Shown here piece by piece: positions 59,301 through 64,000 of a stretch of 64,000 bases of DNA (positions within the stretch are counted from its first letter, which is position 1; each line of letters begins with the position of its first letter). This DNA comes from an uncultured Porphyromonadaceae bacterium (GTDB lineage: Bacteria; Bacteroidota; Bacteroidia; Bacteroidales; Muribaculaceae), in contig URAU01000002.1 of NCBI GenBank assembly GCA_900545955.1, positions 1-64,000 on the forward strand. Direction: 5' to 3'. Position numbers and translations under genes: made by a program. Under the pieces are notes generated by a model. The model saw only the letters and a program-made list of their open reading frames with translations. It had not been told where the DNA came from and made no database searches.

Positions 59301-59435
59301 ACGCCCGTAGATGTCTACACCACCGGTGGTGTGATGCTGCGCCATGGCGTAGCCAAGGGCGAGGCTCTCGACGAGCTGCCCCGCGGCATCTATATTCTTG
59401 CCGCAGGCGCTACGACCCTCAAGGTAGCGAAATAA
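56334..59435 (+). CDS. Secreted phosphatidylinositol-specific phospholipase C-like protein
   Basis: The 1033-residue product has a Sec signal ending near TLCHA. It has a PI-PLC X domain at about 60-400: HVSIPGAHDFATG with catalytic His79, then RGIDLRPGLY, LYCNHGLAQTEKTL with the second catalytic His132, and FLQQHPSEFFIVHF. The His-His spacing (53) is close to that of the B. cereus enzyme. Further on are a beta-rich region (about 430-590), a CBM-like jellyroll (PKGKYKLYFQALASNQDVSYSIN, about 660-770), and a type IX-like C-terminal tail (VDVYTTGGVMLRHG...LPRGIYILAAG). Such enzymes cleave phosphatidylinositol or its glycans; whether it acts on host GPI anchors or dietary lipid is unknown. The first in-frame TTG at 56325 was rejected for the ATG before KRLYFPL. 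Confidence 0.83.
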   Translation: MKRLYFPLIAMAMATPTLCHAYNTWGGADYTDDYLGVTWDKTWTRAGGLQNATTDKAASWMADLPDNMFVAHVSIPGAHDFATGEDNWVSSVANGPASSTTQAVTMREQMDRGIRGIDLRPGLYSNTLYCNHGLAQTEKTLSAAVADMVYFLQQHPSEFFIVHFFRGNIYRSGEAPSMSGLIGASDSSSDQANYNALMKQLFETQYGQYVVEFNPNLTVEQARGKMVLFLRDRIDFVHLDKQARITNWDTNFVDEKNPAIITNELNAELSTKLHVQDISEGDDAVRDTKLDHCKNLINFSQAQKTPNEVMEAKGYFKSEWVMNFTSIDNSGSSSTSDNTNGYKGGASVMNPEIRKYIDANLGRGPLGVFFSDYVLRTSTKKHNSSDRYDTIEGDKLVYSIIANNFTGGEEAPVVRYAIDETKDWNPVTDNPYKGQKFFLRNVGASDASSMYQYFGGGANWGAHAVANYAGHAVEFEAAGGTDVYTFSTTFGKLEAKEKGGDTPYGQYYLDGAGTALQMTSGSYEGRTVYYFTDTDTGKALKAFSYNGSSDYFDRPEYWVDPADYDQNDTFQMWELISYEERLAELAQKGNPDRGMDATFLVPAYSFGNGDSDNSKWTTSGVGKNANTGQTAVWQGGMYRVYNDQKPSGISGWGWGDGSTTKFTVNGSVTGLPKGKYKLYFQALASNQDVSYSINDGTTNRTGSITGYTPTGMTTGANDVEKAGIYFRSSADNGKQEFDLTVTDAGTITLQFQRNDSKTSQTSFYLDNIRLTYYGDNAQPETIKLNFPNEWNTAILPFQAEVPTDLHAYVATGFHDYTAASEKRGSYDVHIIEYDGTPSTQFQANVPYLVNNPNAPKPPHQSEAEEVDKLYSAPTPRRAATPAEETAAAKVYEFTGYPTNYKNLYNDPNGVLTGTIEGASAAPGHYHLEQTDYAQLFRLNDSDATMTVAANRAYFNKNTGATRSGVYFEEQNVLTGVEDVAAEEQGITDETPVDVYTTGGVMLRHGVAKGEALDELPRGIYILAAGATTLKVAK

Positions 59436-59460
59436 TCCATTAATCCAACCTTTGTAAAAG

Positions 59461-59497
59461 GCGATGCACCCCTTCATCCGGGTGCATCGCTTTTTTT
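59461..59497 (+). terminator. Intrinsic terminator after the PI-PLC-like gene
   Basis: GCGATGCACCC-CTTCATC-CGGGTGCATCGC stem followed by TTTTTTT. Confidence 0.9.
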
Positions 59498-59520
59498 GCG
59501 CCTAAATCGCCCTACCTCTG

Positions 59521-59580
59521 TAAGAGTCCTTAAAGTCCTTAGAGTCCTTAAAGTCCTTAAAGACTTTAGAGACCTTATAA
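59521..59580. repeat. 9-bp-period array (AGTCCTTAA type)
   Basis: Units taagagtcc, ttaaagtcc, ttagagtcc, ttaaagtcc, ttaaagact, ttagagacc: six 9-mers between the terminator and the next promoter. Confidence 0.88.
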
Positions 59581-59677
59581 CCCACCCACAAAGAAGGGTT
59601 TCCGAAATATAACCAGGAGAGGATTCACGAAAATCACAAATTTTATGATTTATGGAAGCGGGTATCGGAATTTTTCG

Positions 59678-59685
59678 TACCTTTG
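59678..59685 (+). promoter_or_regulatory. -7 box before the cobalamin riboswitch
   Basis: TACCTTTG, placing the start of transcription about 10 nt before the riboswitch P1 stem. Confidence 0.55.
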
Positions 59686-59695
59686 GGGCGACTAA

Positions 59696-59979
59696 GTTCA
59701 CCGGGTGACCAAATCCCCATACGGGAGGAGGTTGAAAAGGGAACGGGGTGAGAATCCCCGACAGTCCCGCTGCTGTGTGCTTTGCCGCTGACCGCGCCTG
59801 GCGCGGTGCCGCTCCGGAGGGAGCATGGCGCCGATGCCGCGCACAAATAGGTCAGCGGACCCCGGTCCGGCTCAACCGCGAGGAGAGCCACTGGTGCCCC
59901 GTCTGAAAGAGGCGCCGGGAAGGCATTGCCGGACCGACGAAGGGAAGAAGCGAGTCAGAAGACCTGCCCGAAGATGAAC
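59696..59979 (+). promoter_or_regulatory. Cobalamin (B12) riboswitch
   Basis: The hallmark boxes occur in order: AAAAGGGAACGGGGTGAGAA (59735-59754), then CCCCGACAGTCCCGCTGCTG as the central core. GAGAGCCACTGGTGCC contains the B12 box GCCACTG (59887-59893), and CGGGAAGGC follows it. GAGTCAGAAGACCTGCC (59952-59969) is the 3' signature. GTTCA (59696-59700) and TGAAC (59975-59979) close P1. The length (about 280 nt) is usual. In Bacteroidota these control B12 uptake operons at the surface. The next gene starts 480 nt downstream. Confidence 0.92.
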
Positions 59980-60182
59980 CGCGAGGGCGTATGCGCCAGC
60001 CGCCGCGCCCCCGCAAGCCACGAAAAGAATGTCTTCGAGGATTGAGACAATGGCAAGCCGACATTTTCACCCATATCCAGCCCTGCGGCCGGATGGCGCC
60101 AGTGAGCGCGCCGCCAGCAGGGGATGAAGCCGAAGGATTTCTATCTTCCGGCCGCTTCGGTATATGGTTTCGGCAATCAAAA

Positions 60183-60210
60183 TGTAGGGATGCACCCCGG
60201 TGCATCCGTC
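60183..60210. repeat. REP-like palindrome
   Basis: TGTAGGGATGCAC-CCCG-GTGCATCC; same family as at 13.1 and 32.4 kb. The surrounding stretch 59980-60458 has no convincing gene. Confidence 0.8.
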
Positions 60211-60251
60211 GTTTCAGAACGCCGCGTTCCATTAATTTAATCTGCGAGGAT

Positions 60252-60385
60252 GTTGCAAAATACCACTTTCCGCCCATATTGTAGGGACGCACGGCTCGTG
60301 CGTCCGCGTAAGCGACAGGAAATCAAACATCATATCAGGACGCACAGACCGTGCGTCCCTACATTCCGGGGATTTTGCAACACCT
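60252..60385. repeat. Inverted pair of REP-like palindromes with TTGCAAAA edges
   Basis: Hairpins GGACGCAC-GGCTC-GTGCGTCC (about 60283-60305) and GGACGCAC-AGACC-GTGCGTCC (about 60338-60358) face each other. The outer edges TGTTGCAAAA (60252) and TTTTGCAACA (60371-60380) are also inverted copies. The same outer TGTTGCAAAA precedes the pair at 13.16 kb, so the mobile unit is larger than the hairpin. Confidence 0.85.
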
Positions 60386-60458
60386 CCTACAATCCGAGAA
60401 CCCTCTTCTTTAACCATCATTGTCGGACCGAAATTTCTTTAACCCTAAATATTTATCA

Positions 60459-63400
60459 ATGAAAAAATTAATTACCTCATTGCTGATGCTGGCCGCGGCG
60501 GCCGCGTGGACGTCCGCCTGGGCCGACCCGGCAGAGGTGACTCATCCCAAGAAGGACAAGGACAGCAATCCGAACGCCTTCTACACCGTCGGGGATGAGG
60601 GCACCATCTACCACAGCATGGACTACCCCAAGAACGCCCCCTACAACTATTGCGGATGGGTGACGTTCGTTCCGGCCAACGAAGGTGATCCGCTCAACAT
60701 CGAGTTCACCGAATTCACCGTGACATCGACCGACCAGACGGGACCGTTTGTCTACATCTACGACGACGACACCATTCTGAAAAGCAATTTCACAAGTTAT
60801 TCCGACCCTACACCCGAAGGCTATATCGCCGCCATAACGGCTGAAAACGCCTCGGCGATGGTGACGTCCACTACCGGCAAACTGGCGGTGCTCTACGCTC
60901 CCAAGGCCAACAAATCGGGCTACAGTTCCGTTACGGGCACCTACACCGCCAAAGTAACCTCAGCTCCCCCTACCGACATGGTATTCCAGGAGGCAACCCT
61001 CGAATCGGCCGCAGGGCTGATTGCCCGCGGAATGACCGATGTGCCCCTTGCCACGATAACCGTAAAGACCAAAGGCTCGCTCAACCCGCTTACGCTCGAC
61101 GCCCTGACGCTCGACCTGAGCGCTCTGACAGCCAGCGGTCTGGTGAGCAATCTGCGTATCTACGATACGGCAATCGACGAAGCCAACCTGCTGGCCACGC
61201 TTGCCGACGGAGCCACGACGCTAACCGCCTCGGGGGTTACACTCAAGGGGACAAACAAATTCATTCTGGCCGCCGACGCATCGGCCTCGGGCTACGGCAC
61301 GATTCCCGCGCCCACCCTCTCGGCGCTCACAATCGGCGGCACAAGCTACGATGCCGACGCCTCCGCGCTCACCGCGCTTGAGCTCTCCAACGCCATCCTG
61401 ATGCCCGACGGCGGCAAGCACGCCACCTTCACCATCGACGCCGACACGAAATTCTACGACGCCGGCGGCCCCGAGGGGAATATCCCCCTCAACGCCGAAG
61501 GCACGCTGACGCTCGTTCCTGCCACGGCAGGCACAATCATAAAATTCGATCCGGCCTCGTGGAAGCTTTTCGACACATCGAGCACGGGCTACAACGACAT
61601 TTTCCGCGCCTACAGCGGCCGCGAGGTAGCTGACGATGCGCTCATTGCCGACCTCTGCGCCAAAGGGCGCATCCTCTATTCAACCGCGGCCGACGGCTCC
61701 ATGACCATCTACTTCAAGTCGGTTCAGGGCAATACTTCCATGGCTAAAGCCGGATGGGAGGCCACGCTCAGCGCCATAACTCCCACCGACATGACAGTCG
61801 GTTCCATCACCGCCCTGACGTCGCAGCCGGCCAAACCCGGTGCAGGAAGCACCGTAGAGAAACTCCTGCTATTCGACGTGCACGCCGAAAACACCCTGAA
61901 TCCGCTTGACCTTACCGCTCTCAGCTTCGCCCTCCCCGAAGGTGCGAAAGCCGCCACGGGCATCACCGTAAGCTATCTGGGCAGCGAAGCCGACAGCAAG
62001 ACATCCACACCCTACGGCACAGCTGAAATCGGCGCCGACGGCACAGCTACCGTAAGCGGCAGCCTCACACTCAGCGAAGGCTCCAACATCTTCGCCGTAG
62101 CCGTCACAGTGGCCGGTACGGCCAACAACGGCGACATTGCAGGCATCCGTCTGACTGGCATCACGGCCTCCGGCAAGACCACACCCGCCGAGGGCGTGGA
62201 AGCAACCGTGGAGGTTGAGAACGTATGCCGCCTTACCGAGGGGGAACACAGCCACACCATCTACGGCCCCTGGCAGTTCACCCACACCACCGCAAGCGAA
62301 TACAGCTCGAAATATGCCGCATCGACCTCCGACCACACGGTGACGTTCACCCCCGCCGAGGCCGGAACGGTGGCCCAGCTCACATTCAAGGACTTCGACG
62401 TATATTACTCAACTTCGAGCTACGGCACGAAGGCTAAATTCGAGGTCTACAGCGGTACGGGCACCGACCGCACCCTGCTCTGGAGCCTTGCGGACCACCC
62501 CGACAAGAAAGCCGACGGTCCGGGCATGAAACTTCGCTCCACGGCAGCCGACGGCTCGTTAACAGTTGTGTTCAACCCCAACGCCTCGTCGAGCTACTAT
62601 ACCGCCAACGGCTGGCATGCGACCGTAGAACCCTTCACCGACCATGCCGCCACCGTCAGCGCCATTGAAGTCTCCCAGGCATCGACCGACATCGTAGGTC
62701 CGGGCACCGCTGATGCCGAACTGATAAAATTCAGCGTGGAGACCGAAGGAACCATCTCGCCGCTTACGCTCTCGGGCATCAACCTGACCGTAAAGGGGAA
62801 GGAAGCCATCGACAAGGTGAAGGTCTACACCACCACCGACGGCACCATGGCCAACGCCACCCTCTGGGGAAGCGCTGAAATGCCTGCCGAAGGCAACGCG
62901 CTGACAGTCGCCCCCGCCGACGAGAGCGCCCTGCAGCCGCTTCCCGAAGCAAAGACACGCTTCATCATCGCGGCCGACGTGAAATCCGTAGTTGATTCCG
63001 ACATCGCAGTCGATGCCGCCGTATCCTCTCTGAAATTCACCGACGGCTCGACCTACACCGTTGAAAACGGCGATCCCGAAGGAGAACGCCTCACCAAAAA
63101 CATCTACATTCTGGGCGAGGGCGCAACGCAGATCGTAATGGTAGGCTCGCCGATTGCTTTCTACGACAATGGTGGCCCCGACGGGAAATCGAGCCCCGTG
63201 GAATGCACCGTAACGTTCATCCCCACCGACCCCGAGGCCAAACTCGTGCTCGACACGCAGGAGTTCAGCATCGGCGGCGGCAAAATCCACGTGTTCAGCG
63301 GCCGTGAGGTCAACGAGGAGAACCGCCTCGGTAAGACCACCGGCTATTTCACCACAACCGGGCCCGCCGAACTGACAAGTAAAGCGGCCGACGGCTCGCT

Positions 63401-64000
63401 CACACTGCAGATCAAGCTGATCGGCACCACCCTCGACGGCTTCGCGATGACGGTTACCCCCGTCCCGGGCGTAGCTATGCACGTTGCCGACGTGGCGCTG
63501 ACCGATGCATCGGAAGTAGCTGCCACACGCGGTACTACCGACACTCCTGTAGGCCATACCGTATTCTCAGTAGAGGGCAACAAGGATGTGCTCTCGATAA
63601 GCGGAGTGAAGGCCAGCGTGGCCGGCTCCACTTCTATAGCCGACATAACCTCCGTAGGTGTAGCCTACACAGCCCGGCTCGACCGCTTCAACAGCACTTC
63701 GATGGTCGGCAAAGCTGCTCCTGCCGCCGACGGCACCGTGGAAATCACCTTCGACCAGCCCGTTGAAATCGACGAGGCCGGCGACTACCACTTCTGGCTC
63801 ACCGGCGACTTCACCGCGACAGCAGAACCCGGCAACATCGTGGAAATCGCCCTCACCGACGTAGCGACCTCGGCAACCGAACCTGTAGAGATTGCCGAAG
63901 GCACCAAAGCCAGCCGTTCGCTCAAGGCCGGCATGGCCGGTTCCTACCGCATCGGCGCCTCCGACCAGGCCGACTTCGCTACCTTCGCCCTCGCCACCGA
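60459..64000 (+). CDS. Very large secreted CUB-like repeat protein, cut by the window end
   Basis: The frame is open from the ATG at 60459 to the last base (1180 codons plus 2 nt). It starts with a Sec signal (MKKLITSLLMLAAAAAWTSAWA), without a lipobox. It then alternates two domain types about four times. Type A is a CUB-like sandwich of about 120 residues (near 40-170, 318-435, 590-730, 883-1006), each ending with a pattern like ADGSLTVxF...GWxATV and with FYDAGGPEGN or FYDNGGPDGK in two. Type B is an Ig-like unit of about 140 residues with VPLATITVKTKGSLNPLTL-type openings as in Bacteroidales sialidase-like proteins. From about 1157, GSYRIGASDQADFATFALAT looks like the opening of a right-handed beta-helix. 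It follows a cobalamin riboswitch. Function unknown; a surface-exposed binding role is inferred. Confidence 0.75.
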   Translation, partial: MKKLITSLLMLAAAAAWTSAWADPAEVTHPKKDKDSNPNAFYTVGDEGTIYHSMDYPKNAPYNYCGWVTFVPANEGDPLNIEFTEFTVTSTDQTGPFVYIYDDDTILKSNFTSYSDPTPEGYIAAITAENASAMVTSTTGKLAVLYAPKANKSGYSSVTGTYTAKVTSAPPTDMVFQEATLESAAGLIARGMTDVPLATITVKTKGSLNPLTLDALTLDLSALTASGLVSNLRIYDTAIDEANLLATLADGATTLTASGVTLKGTNKFILAADASASGYGTIPAPTLSALTIGGTSYDADASALTALELSNAILMPDGGKHATFTIDADTKFYDAGGPEGNIPLNAEGTLTLVPATAGTIIKFDPASWKLFDTSSTGYNDIFRAYSGREVADDALIADLCAKGRILYSTAADGSMTIYFKSVQGNTSMAKAGWEATLSAITPTDMTVGSITALTSQPAKPGAGSTVEKLLLFDVHAENTLNPLDLTALSFALPEGAKAATGITVSYLGSEADSKTSTPYGTAEIGADGTATVSGSLTLSEGSNIFAVAVTVAGTANNGDIAGIRLTGITASGKTTPAEGVEATVEVENVCRLTEGEHSHTIYGPWQFTHTTASEYSSKYAASTSDHTVTFTPAEAGTVAQLTFKDFDVYYSTSSYGTKAKFEVYSGTGTDRTLLWSLADHPDKKADGPGMKLRSTAADGSLTVVFNPNASSSYYTANGWHATVEPFTDHAATVSAIEVSQASTDIVGPGTADAELIKFSVETEGTISPLTLSGINLTVKGKEAIDKVKVYTTTDGTMANATLWGSAEMPAEGNALTVAPADESALQPLPEAKTRFIIAADVKSVVDSDIAVDAAVSSLKFTDGSTYTVENGDPEGERLTKNIYILGEGATQIVMVGSPIAFYDNGGPDGKSSPVECTVTFIPTDPEAKLVLDTQEFSIGGGKIHVFSGREVNEENRLGKTTGYFTTTGPAELTSKAADGSLTLQIKLIGTTLDGFAMTVTPVPGVAMHVADVALTDASEVAATRGTTDTPVGHTVFSVEGNKDVLSISGVKASVAGSTSIADITSVGVAYTARLDRFNSTSMVGKAAPAADGTVEITFDQPVEIDEAGDYHFWLTGDFTATAEPGNIVEIALTDVATSATEPVEIAEGTKASRSLKAGMAGSYRIGASDQADFATFALAT

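Noticed and set aside
59991..60284. A 97-codon frame between the riboswitch and the giant protein
   Set aside because: Basic low-complexity peptide that reads through a REP-like palindrome; no family signs or start context.

Overview
The window is a chromosomal segment of a Bacteroidota bacterium, most likely order Bacteroidales and plausibly a Muribaculaceae-type gut commensal. The family level is inferred from overall gene character, not from a marker gene. The evidence is: promoters built on the Bacteroidota -7 box TAnnTTTG at about twenty places; few Shine-Dalgarno-like sites; Bacteroidota families such as DUF3078, DUF4491, long MetG with a C-terminal tRNA-binding domain, C10 peptidase with Spi domain and BspA-like LRR; and lipoproteins and secreted proteins with type IX-secretion-like C-terminal tails. 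Core genes are GC-rich. A few islands are visibly AT-richer: the C10 peptidase pair, the HTH/toxin-like pair and the LRR protein.

Layout. 0-3 kb: cytidylate-kinase-like enzyme, a DUF308-type membrane protein, and MTA/SAH nucleosidase plus LuxS (S-adenosylmethionine recycling, AI-2). 3-11 kb: a tightly packed plus-strand run coaX, outer-membrane barrel, lptC, CNNM/CBS transporter, hflX, dgt and a TPM/zinc-ribbon protein. 11-13 kb: an AT-rich C10 (streptopain-like) peptidase translationally coupled to a small lipoprotein. 13-16.5 kb: minus-strand run pyrH-frr-radical SAM-LD-carboxypeptidase. 16.6-23 kb: amidophosphoribosyltransferase, a secreted beta-propeller-like protein, GH51 arabinofuranosidase. 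23-27.5 kb: a two-gene HTH/toxin-like module, metG, ansA. 27.5-31.5 kb: DUF4491, N-acetylmuramidase, pepD, a small membrane protein, OmpH-like lipoprotein, tRNA-Asp. 32.5-38.6 kb: an RND tripartite efflux operon. 38.9-41 kb: lpxA and pfkA. 41-42.2 kb: a REP-associated tyrosine transposase (RAYT) surrounded by three copies of a 137-bp two-hairpin repeat. 42.5-53.2 kb: LRR protein, a six-gene minus-strand run (DUF3078 to aroB), then pheT, yebC, ribE. 53.3-59.4 kb: GH31 glycosidase and a secreted PI-PLC-like protein. 59.7 kb to the end: a cobalamin riboswitch followed by a very large secreted CUB-like repeat protein that runs off the window.

Three kinds of intergenic repeat recur and are not explained by the genes. 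One is the RAYT-linked repeat. A second is a palindrome family GGAYGCAC-loop-GTGCRTCC at four places with no RAYT of its own in the window. The third is a set of arrays with a strict 9-bp period (AAGGnCCTT-type and GATGTnnCn-type) at about ten places, one of which runs into the hflX reading frame. The best candidates for something undescribed are the B12-riboswitch-linked giant surface protein and the 9-bp arrays; the RAYT/REP cluster and the C10 peptidase with its coupled lipoprotein come next.
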